Shown: piece by piece, positions 1-10,629 of the stretch
How positions within the stretch are numbered: the first letter of the stretch is position 1
Layout of the letters: each line of letters opens with the position of its first letter
Origin: Takakia lepidozioides
Taxonomy: Eukaryota; Streptophyta; Takakiopsida; Takakiales; Takakiaceae
Direction of reading: 5' to 3'
DNA length: 64,000 nt
NCBI GenBank assembly: GCA_030704615.1
Contig: CM060734.1
Location: 62,204,042 to 62,268,041 of the forward strand
Translations under genes and position numbers: made by a program
Notes under the pieces: generated by a model
What the model was told of the DNA's origin: nothing
Seen by the model: the letters and a program-made list of their open reading frames with translations, nothing else
The model's database searches: none

Positions 1-50
1 CTTTTTCATTTTACGCTTTGGTCCATTGGGTTTTCTCTCATGGTTCGCAG

Positions 51-1088
51 GTACACAAAATATGTGCTTATGGATGGAAATCACCTCAGCGGTATCCCAG
101 ATTATCTTGACATCATGTGGTCGGACCCTGGCAACGATCCAGCCATGTACACTGCAGGGATATTGAAGGACTGGAGTCCTGCACACTTCAGGGACTGTGG
201 TTGGTACCTGGACTGCCCTCCTAAGCACACGACTTTTCAAGAGCAGCAAATGAAATACTTGAACAATCATGCTGAGATGCTGGCACCTCTGAACGACGAG
301 GAGTACCAAAGAAACAACCCAGAAGGGCAAGAAGGGGGGGGGGGCAAGACCAAAGACAAGGGTTCTGATGGCATAGCCAAGTCACCAGCGAAGACAAAGG
401 ACAAAGATAAGTCGAAGGAGAAGAAGAAGGAAAAGGAAAAGGAAAAGGAGAAGGGAAAGGAGAAAGAAAAGGAGAAGGAGAAGGAGAAGGAGAGTGAGAA
501 AGATTTCACCGCCGGAAGGTATACCCGCACAATTCAATGCGTGCTCGATGCTAGGCCACACCCTTCCTATGCTGATTTGGGAGGGGAGATTAAGATTGTC
601 AATGAGGGATGGTTGGCGATGATGGAGAGTCGGAAGAAATGATACACTGGGGTGCCTTCGCCTACTTGGGATAACATGATCTCTTTCCTTAATCTGGTGG
701 GAATTTCACTTTCTTTTCTGTGCATTTGTAAGTGACATTGGCAGTATTGATCTTTGTTTCCTTCATTCTTCTCTTCATTTGCAAAGTGAACATGTCTGTC
801 ACATGTGAGCACTGGTCCCTCCTTCGTGTGCGGTGTGCAGAAAACGTTTGCTGCTAACATGGCATTCTTGACACCCCGGACGGTCAAGCTATTCCAGAAG
901 TTCTTCCGAAGGGCAAGACGCCAAGCTGGAACAAATTCGATGACAACTACTGGAGTTGGGTGTTTGGGTTCTGCAATAATTTTCTTTCGGATGTAGGGAC
1001 ACTTGTGCTCTTTCAGTCACGTGACAAGGATAGTCGTCGGGCGATGCCAGTAATCAGGGTAGAACTGACTTCGTGTTTGTCACTGTAG
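51..1088 (+). pseudogene. ParB-like / permuted DNA-methyltransferase-like family gene, copy 1 (partial, frameshifted)
   Basis: The first exon follows a splice acceptor ending at base 50 and reads open to 642. It opens with YVLMDGNHLSG, which resembles the D-G-x-H/R core of ParB/sulfiredoxin-like nuclease domains, although the usual Arg is Leu. It then runs into a Lys/Glu-rich KEKE linker (about 415-500). A second exon follows an acceptor ending at 840. It carries DTPDG and then WNKFDDNYW, which align with DIPDG and WNKFTEDYW in the gene at 54.3-56.3 kb. One base is missing just before DTPDG (near 873), so the part before the motif is in another frame. By analogy with the second copy, this is the motif IV side of a beta-class N6/N4 methyltransferase fold. 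The ParB and methyltransferase assignments are inference. The relationship between the two copies is visible in the sequence. The 5' part lies outside the window. Confidence 0.55.
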
Positions 1089-1232
1089 AGTGAGGTAGTC
1101 GTAAAAGCACTTATCATTGCAAATGCAGTGATATCCATAGTCATAAAAACGTTAATGTGTACTAGTGTTTGAAGGGTTTTGAGCATCTCTGCAGCATAAA
1201 GACCTTGAACATGATTTTTCAGAGACCCTACA

Positions 1233-3110
1233 CTTTGGGAGATCTAGGTTAGCCTGTGCCATTGGCCCATATGTGAAGAATTGATCTAAGCCCCAATGCA
1301 ATATTCTATGTACCCAAGTGCTTCTCCTATGTACATGGAGGCCCAAGTGTGACCGGTGTCTAGTGTCATCTAAGTACTCCAAGTGCAATCCCCTATGTAT
1401 CCAAAGACCTACAGTTTGGGAGATCTCTATGTCATTGCCCACTTTGCTATTTTGGCAATCTCCCCTGTCAAGGCTTCTTATGTTGATGTATCCACTTTGC
1501 TATTTTTCACGAATTTCCAGCAACCAAAAGTACTTGAAATTCCAAATCTCCCACTTGAAGGCCCAATCATTGCTCTAGGAAAGCCCATTTTGCCGATTTT
1601 GTGAATTTTTGGTGACCCAAAGTATTTGGAATTCCACATCTCCCCCACCGCTGGTCCAAAAATCATGAGACCAAGCCGGTGCACCCCTCCTCATCGAGGG
1701 CTTTCCAACGACACCAAGCACCAACGCTGGGCCCCGCGGTTTGGGAGATCTCAGCGACACTACAAAACAAAACAAACAAAACAAACGTCTCGATTCGTAT
1801 ATTGACTAGGGTAGCCTGTGCCATTGGCCCAAGTGTCCAGTGTCACCTAAGTCCAAGTGCAATCTCCTATGTATCTAGAGACCCTGCAGTTTGGGAGATC
1901 TAGGCCAGTAGCATGTGCCATTGGCCCATGTGTGAAGAATTGAAATCTACGCCCAAGTGCAATCTCCTATGTATCCAAGTGTTTCTCCCATGTGGAAGCC
2001 CGAATGCGACCTCCAGTGTCCAATGTCATCTAAGTCCAAGTGCAATCCCAAAGCCCACTTTGCTATTTTTGCAATCTCCCCTCTCGAGGCTTCATACATT
2101 GAAATATCCACTTTGTTATTTTTTGCGAATTTCCACAAACCAAAAGTACTTGAAATTCCAGATCTCCCAAGAAGAAGGGTTAATCATTGCTCCAGGAAAG
2201 CCCAAATTCAATATCATGTTATCCATGGATAATAAATTGGCAAACTCTGTCTCCAAATTTTATGAAACCAAGTTGATGTATCCCTCCTCATCGAGGGCTT
2301 TTCAACAGTACCAAAATCGTGGCCAGAGGCCCCGTGGTTTGGAGGCCCATCTAAGCCCAAATTCAATCTCATATTATCCAACTGCGTCTCCTATATAGAC
2401 GCCCAAGTGCGACCTTGAGTGTCCTTCCAACATTTAATTTTGTAATTTAGTTGAATTTCCAGAGACCAAATTTTATGAAACCAAGTTGATGCACTCGGGG
2501 CTATTCATCGAGGGCTTTCCAACGGTACCAAAATCGTGGCCAGAGGCCCCGCGATCGGGAGATCTCAACGACGCCCATGGGAAGTATTGAAATCTAAGCC
2601 CAAGTGCAATCTCCTATGTATCCAAGTGTCTCTCCCATGCAGAGGCCTAAGTGACCTCCAGTGTCCAATGTCATCTAAGTCCAAGTGCAATCCCCTATGC
2701 ATGCAGAGACCCTATAGTTTGGGAGGTCTCCACGTCATTGTTCCAACAAAGTCCACTTTGCTATTTTTACAATCTCTTCTATCGAGGCTTAATATATTGA
2801 TATATCCACTCTTTTGCTATTTTTTGCAAATTTCCAGCGACCAGAAGTACTTGAAATTCCAAATCTCCCACGTGAAGGGCCAATCACTGCTCCATGAAAG
2901 CCCACTTTGCTATTTTTTCACGAATTTCCAACGACCAAGAGTACTTGAAATTCGACATCTCCCACACCGTAGGTCCAAAAATTATGAGACCAAGCCAGTG
3001 CACCCCTCCTCATCAAGGGCTTTCCAACGGCACCAAGCACCAGGGCTGGGACCCGCGGTTTGGGAGATCTCAATGATGCTACAAATCAAAACAAAACAAA
3101 CAAACTGGCT
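1233..3110. repeat. Degenerate long tandem repeat, about 660-bp period, three units
   Basis: Blocks recur in the same order: 'tttgggagatct' with 'gccattggccca', then 'agtgcaatctcctatgtatcc', then 'ccactttgctattttt' with 'aaagtacttgaaattcca', then 'atgagaccaa' with 'catcgagggctttccaacg'. The first block is near 1233, 1890 and 2556. The 'ccactttgct' block is near 1438, 2058 and 2752. Units are diverged by substitutions and small indels, and short frames through them are not conserved, so I see no gene here. Confidence 0.75.
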
Positions 3111-3162
3111 TCCTTCATATATTGATACGTCTTCCTAGAATATAGGAATATGTCCAAATTAG

Positions 3163-3188
3163 GAAGAAGAAGAAGAAGAAGAAGAAGA
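3163..3188 (+). repeat. (GAA)n microsatellite
   Basis: About eight GAA units, some 180 bp upstream of the lectin start codon. Confidence 0.9.
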
Positions 3189-3307
3189 CTAGGTGGGCAA
3201 CCTTGGGCCGGCAACTCACACATATTATTTTCAATTTTATTATGTCTTATTGTGCGTCTCTAGAGCAGCTGTGAAAGCTCTCCGATCTCAAGAGCTCTGT
3301 TTATCAG

Positions 3308-3313
3308 TATAAG
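3308..3313 (+). promoter_or_regulatory. Possible TATA element of the lectin gene
   Basis: TATAAG lies 53 bp upstream of the lectin ATG at 3367. This fits a short leader, but there is no transcript evidence. Confidence 0.35.
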
Positions 3314-3366
3314 TAGTAGTCCAGAAAATTCTTGTTCATCTACCTTATGCTTGAAATCATAGTTGT

Positions 3367-3876
3367 ATGGGTGTTGGTAGCAAATCAAAGATGGGCCAAG
3401 CTGATCATCGTGCCCGGTTACAGCTCATCCTTGTAACTGCAGTGGCATTCTTCACACTTCCAACGCTTGTAACATGCTACGGGAATTACTTGCATGTCGG
3501 AGAAATACTGAATCAAGGAGACTACATAACGAATCCGGGTTCGACCCCACAACAATACTCAGCTGGGATGGATAGAAATTGTCAATTATATCTCCTTAAT
3601 AATGGGGCTTATGTATGGTCAAGTCCTGCTACGACGTCTGTCGGATGTTATTTGACCCTCCAATCGGATGGAAATCTGGTGATCTACAGTGGATACACGC
3701 CGGTGTGGGCTACTAATACCTATGATTCAATTCCATGCTACAGTTGGAACGGATATTACGAATTGCAATTTTGGCAAGAAACAGGAACAGTCCTTAGTCT
3801 GATTTGCCACATTCCAACTATATTTGGGTGGTTCGATTCCTATTATCAAATGTGGACTGTTCCTATTCACAACTAG
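3367..3876 (+). CDS. Secreted GNA/bulb-type (B-lectin) mannose-binding lectin
   Basis: Single-exon frame of 169 residues. A hydrophobic stretch at about residues 18-37 after a basic N-terminus looks like a signal peptide, so the mature protein would start near CYGNYLHVGE and be secreted or vacuolar. The GNA fold binds mannose through Q-x-D-x-N-x-V-x-Y. One perfect copy is present (Q99, D101, N103, V105, Y107), followed by the typical P-V-W-A. The first site (MDRNCQLYL) and third site (QETGTVLSL) are degenerate, so probably only one of three sites binds sugar. Cys72 and Cys94 could form the conserved disulfide. Length is normal for a one-domain GNA lectin, and there is no kinase or S-locus domain. 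ATG at 3391 is an alternative start. No lesion is seen. Confidence 0.88.
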   Translation: MGVGSKSKMGQADHRARLQLILVTAVAFFTLPTLVTCYGNYLHVGEILNQGDYITNPGSTPQQYSAGMDRNCQLYLLNNGAYVWSSPATTSVGCYLTLQSDGNLVIYSGYTPVWATNTYDSIPCYSWNGYYELQFWQETGTVLSLICHIPTIFGWFDSYYQMWTVPIHN

Positions 3877-4640
3877 TTTAAAGGCTGCCCCCATTGATAT
3901 AAGCCTCTTTGGAGTACCGGTACACATCATAAACTTCTACGCTCACCTCACCGTCATTCGGAGGACTGCAACAGCTTTGTTGGTTATTCAAATTAGTCGA
4001 CGGCGGAGGCACTGCCGCTGATTAGCTAATGTACCGCTGGGTCTATGCTTTCATATTAAGAATATGAAACCAGCTTGTTAGTCTATTGTTTCATGATACT
4101 TAGCATGTGAAGTGCATAACCTCGAGTTTGCATTTTAGCATTTATATACATGGAAATCAACTCTAGAGAATTGATGCAGGTTTTCTACCTTGATAGCCTA
4201 GTACATATTACTGTTTTCAGCAATCCAATGTATGACCAAATATTATCAATTGATACATATGTTTCGATCAACAAGTACATTAACGTTTATGCAGGCTACA
4301 GTTCAAAATGACATGTGCATCGATGTTGATGTTGAGGTAGACCTGCCGTGGTTACTGATCATCTGAATTGACCAGCTACTAGTTTGACAGTTACCATGCA
4401 TTTCTTTTGGGTAGTAGCTATACACTAGCGTACAACTCTGTTGAAACGGAATGTTGAAAAAAACATTTTCCTCTGAATCTCGTTCCGACAAAATATGTTG
4501 TTGTATGTCATTTGAACAACATGTACAAAACGACATTGTTCCGTTCATTTCAGCACTTGTTCACGAGTGTGGATTGTTCTCATGGAGTGCATACTCGAGG
4601 GTGATAGGGCTAATATCTTCCAAACACATAAACTAGATAG
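3877..4640. other. No gene recognised
   Basis: AT-rich flank downstream of the lectin. Short frames on both strands show no known motif. Probably lectin 3' UTR plus intergenic DNA. Confidence 0.5.
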
Positions 4641-4649
4641 AATACTACT

Positions 4650-4917
4650 GCGTCGATGGGTCAGTTGGTATCAGGATTGATCGATCCAGAGTAGACGGTC
4701 TTGCGATCTCTGATCCCATGACTTTTCTGGAGTCCGCAAAACCCCGGCGCCCGTCAATGGGTAAGGTAACCGGTGCGGCAACAGGTGAGTCACTTTAGCA
4801 GCTATTTTGGTTTCCGGGCAGAAGCATCTCGCATGCTTGCTGGTCTTTGAGCAAATGCACTGCCATTGGCTTCTTCTCTCTCTCTCTCCCTCTCTATAAA
4901 GCACCATTTCATTTCAT
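4650..4917 (+). repeat. Interspersed repeat ending in the local LINE tail; possible SINE
   Basis: The 5' part holds GATCGATCC (RNA polymerase III box-B-like) and the 3' part a (CT)n run. The end, 'tataaagcaccatttcattt', is the same terminus seen in inverted orientation at about 15095, 17095 and 42345, where at 42.3-42.8 kb it follows a LINE reverse-transcriptase fragment. A SINE sharing its tail with a LINE would look like this, but no convincing box A or target-site duplication is seen. It could instead be a truncated LINE end. Confidence 0.4.
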
Positions 4918-5235
4918 TTCTCTCTGAGCTTCTCCCACACATCAAAGCCTACCCAGATTCAGCCTTGTGTCGTGTTCGGTTTGCTGGAGCCCGCTGATCT
5001 CCAACCAAGTCTCATCCCTTCACCGCCAAGGTTGTCAATAAGTAGTCTTGGCATTATCTGCACAAAGGTAATTGGAAGCTGGCAGCTCACTACCTCATCC
5101 TGATGCTTGGGGAAAAAGATTCATTTACAGAAATCATACAGTCCTGGCCCCTGACATGACCTGTGGATTTTTTATCAGATGATTGGGTCTTGAGAGGCAA
5201 CAAGAATTTGTTCATGCATGCAAATTGTGTAGTTT

Positions 5236-7454
5236 TCACCAGTGAATCCCACTAGAACAGACTCCATCTTGGAAGTGGTGAAAGCGATTCCCATCCCGTA
5301 CAACAATTACACGCTCAACAATCTTTGAGATGAACTTGGAGGCAGTGTGACAATCATCACACATCCTAAGGTTCTTGAAAATGGCGATTGGTGTCCTTGG
5401 GGGCATGCTAATTAGCCCAAAAGCAATGGCCAGCTTCTCACTGTGGTGGCAAAGAGACATCTCTTTTTGTGCCTCCTTGAAATCGTGCAACACAAAGTCC
5501 ATGACAGGAACATATCCTGCCTCCTTCATCTGCCCAGACAATCTCTTCAGCTCAGCATGGATCTCCTCAATTTGTGGATGTGATTTGTCTTCTGCAACAA
5601 ATGTATGCACCCGGTTGTTGACCTCAATGCAGCTGTACCCCTGTCCTCCATCACTTTTCTCACCTTCACTTTCTCGTCCCATCTGCCAGCTGCAGCATAG
5701 ATGTTTGATAGCAGCACATAACCTGCAACCTGCATTGGATCACTCTTGAGAAAAGTATTTGCCGCACGTTCTGCTACCTCCACATTGCCATGAATGGTGC
5801 AGGCACTAAGCAACGCTGTCCACACCTCAGCACCTGGTTGGATCGGCATTTTGTTGGTGAAGTCCTCTGCCTGAGCTAATCGCCCTGCACGCCCAAGAAG
5901 GTCCACGATGCAGGCAAAATGCTCCAACGTAGGTGTGAGGCCATAATCTTGGGTCATGGAACCAAAGTAGTGATGGCCCTCATCTACTAGGCCCATATGG
6001 CTACATGCAGAGAGAACAGATATAAAGGTAATACCATTGGGCTTAACACCTGCATCTTTCATTTGTTCACATAGTTGCAAGGCCTCCCTACCACGCCCAT
6101 GCTGAGCATAGCCTGCAATCATTGCGCTCCATGAAACCACATTTCTTACAGCCATATTGTTGAAAACTGCTTCTGCATCCTTCATGCTCCCACATTTCGC
6201 ATACATGTCAGCAAGGCCAGTCTCCAAGTTTACATCCGGTGCAATTCCAGCTTTGATGATGTCAGCATGGACCTCTTTGCCTATTTCCAGGGCTCCTATG
6301 TCAGCACATGCAATGAGGATGCAAATGAATGTGACCCTGTTGGGCATCATCCCATCCTGTTGCATACGATCATAGATCTCCAAAGCCTCTGTACCACACC
6401 CATGCTGAGCAAATCCTGCTATCATGGCATTCCATGCGACCACATCTCGTTGAGCCATATTGTTGAATACTTGACTCGCATCCTTCATGCTCCCACATTT
6501 TGCGTACATGTCCACCAATGTAGTCTCTAAATTAATATACGACTGGATTCCAGCTTTGATAACACCACGATGCACGGCTTTGCCCATTTCCAGGGCTCCT
6601 AGGCTTGCACACGCATTGAGAATGCAAATGAATGTGACCCTGTTGGGCATCACCCTTTCCTGTTGCATTTGCTCATAGATCTCCAACGCCTCCCTACCAC
6701 ACCCATGCTGAGCATATCCTGAGATCATCGCACTCCATGAGACCACATCTCTCTTAGCCATATTGTCAAACACTTGACGCGCATCCTTCATGCTCCCGCA
6801 TTTGGCATACATGTCAACAATTGTATTCTCCATAATAATATCCGGAGAGATTCCAGCTGTGATGATGTCAGCATGGACCTCTTTCCCCTTTTCCAGCAAT
6901 CCTAGTCTGGCACACACATTGAGGACAGAAGTGAATGTGACCCTGTCAGGCATCACCCTTGCCTGTTGCATTCCTTCATAGATTTTGAAAGCCTCCTTGA
7001 CACATCCATGCCTGGCATATCCTGCCATCATCATGGTCCAAGTAAACATATCTCTTCGAGGCATCTTGTCAAACACTTGACGCGCATCCAGCATGCTCCC
7101 ACACTTGGTGTACATGTTGACCAGGGTGTTGAGCAGGAAAATATTTAGCTTAAATCCACTTTGGATGATGTGGGCATGTACCTGCTTTCCCTCTTCAAGG
7201 CCTTTCATGCGTATGCAATCCTGTAAGAGACACACGTATGTTTTGGAGTCGACCTGAATGCCTTGTTTGCTCAAAATCTGCAGAGCATCTTTAGGTCGCC
7301 CTGAGAGTCCCGTCATATCCCCACAAGAGCTCAAGGTGTGCTTGTTGACTCCCTCCCATGGTCCTCTGTCAAAAGCAGTGGTAATTGTCAAAGTGCTACC
7401 CCTCCTGCCAGCTTCATGTTGAACAAACAGAGATGTCTGATTCAGCCCTGCCAT
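5236..7454 (-). CDS. PLS-class PPR protein with E/E+ and DYW-type tail, frameshifted (probable pseudogene)
   Basis: An open frame from 7454 codes about 630 residues of P, L and S pentatricopeptide motifs (repeated 'LVDMYAKCGSM', 'VVSWSAMI', 'ITFISVLSACSHMG') and an E domain (YVLLSNIYAAAGRWDE). Near 5660 the frame shifts: compared with the paralog at 13.1 kb, the segment coding VRKEPG is deleted and the phase changes, so the E+/DYW part (SCIEVNNRVHTF onward) continues in another frame to the stop at 5236. That part keeps the deaminase HxE (HSE) and CDDCH zinc-binding residues. It ends CSSGIHW instead of CSCGDYW, losing one conserved Cys and the DYW signature. Such proteins recognise organelle RNA base by base and recruit C-to-U editing. 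No intron is seen. The start at 7454 is the first in-frame ATG; true targeting sequence is unclear. Confidence 0.85.
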
Positions 7455-9470
7455 CCTGCGTCACTCTAGTACCTGAGTTACAAACCTTAACACTCTAACA
7501 AACAGAAGATGTCGGAAAACCACTACTATGGTACTCATTTTCATCTGTTGCACTTTTGTAACCCTTGATCATCATCACAACAATATCCGTTGCATTCTCA
7601 ACGTGGAGCTTCATACCGTGAATTGACATTGGAACCATTATCAGGTTGTCCTGCACCTTTAATCACAGCAGCTAACTTTGGTTTTACCCAGCGAAGGTTC
7701 AGCCAACAGTCAATCCAAAGGACCTCCTTTGTGCTTTCATGTCTGACGTCCCGTGATCTTGGACTTTTCTGGGAAGATCCCAAGTGGACAGCTCAGCAGC
7801 CATACTTCAACCATGAACTCGATAGACGGGGATAAAACCACTAGTGCTCCACGCCTTTTTCACATGATAGAAAGTTACCTTCTTGCACTTGTAACAAGGA
7901 AGAAATTTACTGTACCACAGGTGAGACTTGCTTTCCAGTGGGTAGAGACTAGAGACTGACTTCCATAAGGCTAAGCAGCTGGAAATACAATCCAGTCCAC
8001 AGCCCAACCTCATTACAGCTTTATCTACAGACCCCTCTTTCAATTTCTAAATGAAGATGGCCTAACCTTTTCACGCCTGTTATCTGACCATTGTGAAGTA
8101 TCTGAGAAGAAATCCTGCCAGAGATTTTGAGCTATCATCATCTGACCTGCAACAGCAAGAACATGAGAACGATGGCAGATTTTGATTGTATAAGTCTCTC
8201 AAATGATGACCTCTATTGTAGCTTTGGATAACATTTCTGCAAACTACACTGGGCTTGTTCCCTGCCTCATTCCCACAAGAAACATACAAACATGACAGAT
8301 GTTGCAGAGGGTACTCAAGAAGCTTGTGTTGGCCAAGGCGATCCTTCAAGTCAAGCTCATTGTTGGTGATTCTTATATTCTTCCACAGCCTCTGTTTGAG
8401 CCGACTCTATCTTCCACCATAATCTTCCAGTCCGGCAGAATCTGGACTTCCATACTGAACTTTCAATGGAGCTCCAACATTCAAACCCGAATTGCACCCC
8501 TACTTTGCGATCAATACATCATCAAGTGTGCTAGACCTTGCGTAATGGTAGCTAGCTCTTCTTTAACCCAGGGGTTAGTCCAACTCTTAATTCAAAGAAC
8601 CTTCTGGGCTTTTGTCTGGTGTCTGGTGACCTTTGATATTAATACAGAAGATCCCACAAGCTTGAATCAACCAACTTAAGAGGCTGTTGTGGGTTAGTAA
8701 CCCAACAAAGTAAGCCACGACCGCACATCTGACAGACCTTGAAGTTCTTACTCAAAGCAAGTGAGACATTCCAGTCTGCGCAACTAGAATTTCAGCAGTT
8801 CACTCCGAGTAGCATCGAAGGTCCTAGGACTTTATAGAACATTCGTCACAAAACACATCAACTCACCTTCTCACAGCTGTTGTCCCACCACTGCGAAGGC
8901 TCTGACATGAAGTCCTTGCTCTATGCTTACTGCTTGACCTGCATGTAAACGCCACTGCATCTTAATGATGAACTCTAGAGTCCCCAGAAGAATACCACTA
9001 CCAGTGTCGGCTTCATAGAAATAAAGCGCACGACGCCGCGCCCCCTCCCTACACGCACACCCTGCATGTGTGTGCGCCCGCGTCCTTTATCAAGCACAGT
9101 CGTTGTTCCTCACCGTGTAGAGCTCAGTGGAGCCCAAAACAACTTGCATGAATGTTGTTGAAAGCTCATTAGCACCCTTCAGTAAAGGACCATGTCAACA
9201 TGTTGATGCTGTCGGATTTTCGATCACAAACGTCTACCTTGGAGCACGGAGCAGAGCTGGCATGAGTTTTTTAAAGATCCTTCACGATGGTGGGAGAACT
9301 GCAATCGCAAGGTGTGGCTTTTTCTCAATGTACGATGTGAATAAGTTTGTCCATCCTGCAAATGTGGGCTCTTGGCACTTGTTAGTACCATGATTTGGTA
9401 TTCTACCTGATGTTTACAAGGTTCTTGGGAAGGTCAGCTTGGTCTTAGCAGGCCGTGTTTCAATTTCTGC
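7455..9470. other. Intergenic; no gene recognised
   Basis: Between the divergent PPR loci. Short frames on both strands carry no motif I recognise. A frame at 9127-9393 precedes the OSB-like exons and could hold part of the missing OB-fold region, but the resemblance is too weak to call. A GC-rich CA/GT-rich patch lies at about 9030-9085. Confidence 0.4.
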
Positions 9471-9479
9471 CTGCTCATC

Positions 9480-10205
9480 TGCACCGTGGTGGTTCTCACA
9501 GACCAATCCGAGATTACCTGACTACAGACACAAGCAGCACACACAAGAGGTCCTTTTGGGTTGATGGTCGGTCAAATCCTCCATGGGTCATGACACAAGG
9601 TCAGGGACAATGTGGTGATGGCACCTTCTTCTTCGACCTATTTCAGCCTGTTTTGCGCTCTCATCAGACTCGGTCCTGAATTTGCATATTGAATAAGGTG
9701 TCTGTATCCAAGCTGTAGCCTTTCATTTGCCATATGTTGCAGTGGATCTGTGGTGGTTTGGAATGAATTTGACAAGTTAGTGCCGATGTGGCAGCAGGAA
9801 AGTATCCAAAGACAGATAACACAGTCGAGGAGAAGCTTTGGAACGCCAGTCAATGGTGGGACAATGGAGACAAAAAGGTGAATGCCTGTTGGAAGCAGAT
9901 GCAAGTCAGCATAGGAACTAGTGTGATAAGTATGGTTGGGGTGTTTGCTGGAAGAATTCTAGGCTGTCATTGTTTGTTGCTAGCAGGAAGGCAAGGATGT
10001 ATGCATGATTTGTGCAGAGGCATGGATAGCTGAAGGAGCAGGGATGGAGTGTGGGTCCAGATTCATCCAAGAGGGCCAGATTTCAAGCACAGGATTACCT
10101 ATGATTCCCTGTGGATCAATAGCTACAAGAAACCTGCATGGGTAGATGGTCAACTGGAAGCCGCAGCAGCAGCGGCACAATTGATAAAATCAGGCACTGC
10201 TAATG
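9480..10205 (+). pseudogene. OSB-like (organellar ssDNA-binding protein) PDF-motif exons, two motifs
   Basis: OSB proteins bind single-stranded DNA in plant organelles and end in one or more ~50-residue PDF motifs (W..ff.dP..WWDNR..K..PDFKHK......LW......P.WV...L). At 9505-9590 a frameshifted copy reads LPDYRHK and then FWVDGRSNPPWV. A second copy is split by a likely intron. Its exon ends at 9877 with KLWNASQWWDNGDKK before GTGAAT. Its next exon starts at 10061 after CAG with IHPRGPDFKHRITYDSLW, then KPAWVDGQL. No OB-fold domain is recognisable upstream, so this looks like a gene remnant, or the 5' exons of the gene continuing at 10345. Confidence 0.6.
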
Positions 10206-10344
10206 AAGGCACCTTCTTCAACACATTTCACCCTGTTTTTCCTCTTATCAGAACCGGCCCTAAATTTTCATGTTGAATTCTGAAAGTCAGCTGGTTTAGT
10301 GACCCTTTGATAGTTTGGAGTGACATTGACACGATACTGCCAAT

Positions 10345-10449
10345 GTGACAACAGGAAAGTATCCAGAATCAGGTAAGAGAGACGAGGAGAAGCTGTGGAA
10401 AGAATACTTTTCTGACCCTAGTCAATGGTGGGACAATCGAGGCAAAAAG
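10345..10449 (+). CDS. Upstream OSB PDF-motif exon of the OSB-PPR gene
   Basis: Codes EEKLWKEYFSDPSQWWDNRG and then KK just before a GTGGAT donor. Splicing to an acceptor ending at 10641 gives WWDNRGKK followed by IHRPDFKHK, an uninterrupted OSB PDF motif with the same intron position as the duplicate at 9877/10061. If correct, the true start of the downstream PPR protein lies in OSB exons, not at the ATG at 10630. Confidence 0.5.
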
Positions 10450-10629
10450 GTGGATGCCTGTTGGATTACAGAGAGTAGCAGACGCAATGAGCATAGGAAC
10501 TAGTGTGATAAGCTGAGCTGGGTGTTTCCTAGAACAAACCTAGGCTGTCATTGTCAGCTGCTAGCAGCAAGGCAAGGATGTATGCATGATTTGTGCAGAG
10601 GCATGGATAGCTGAAGGAGCAGGGATGGA

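Noticed and set aside
267-530. Ser/Phe-rich minus-strand frame
   Set aside because: Antisense of the KEKE low-complexity coding tract.
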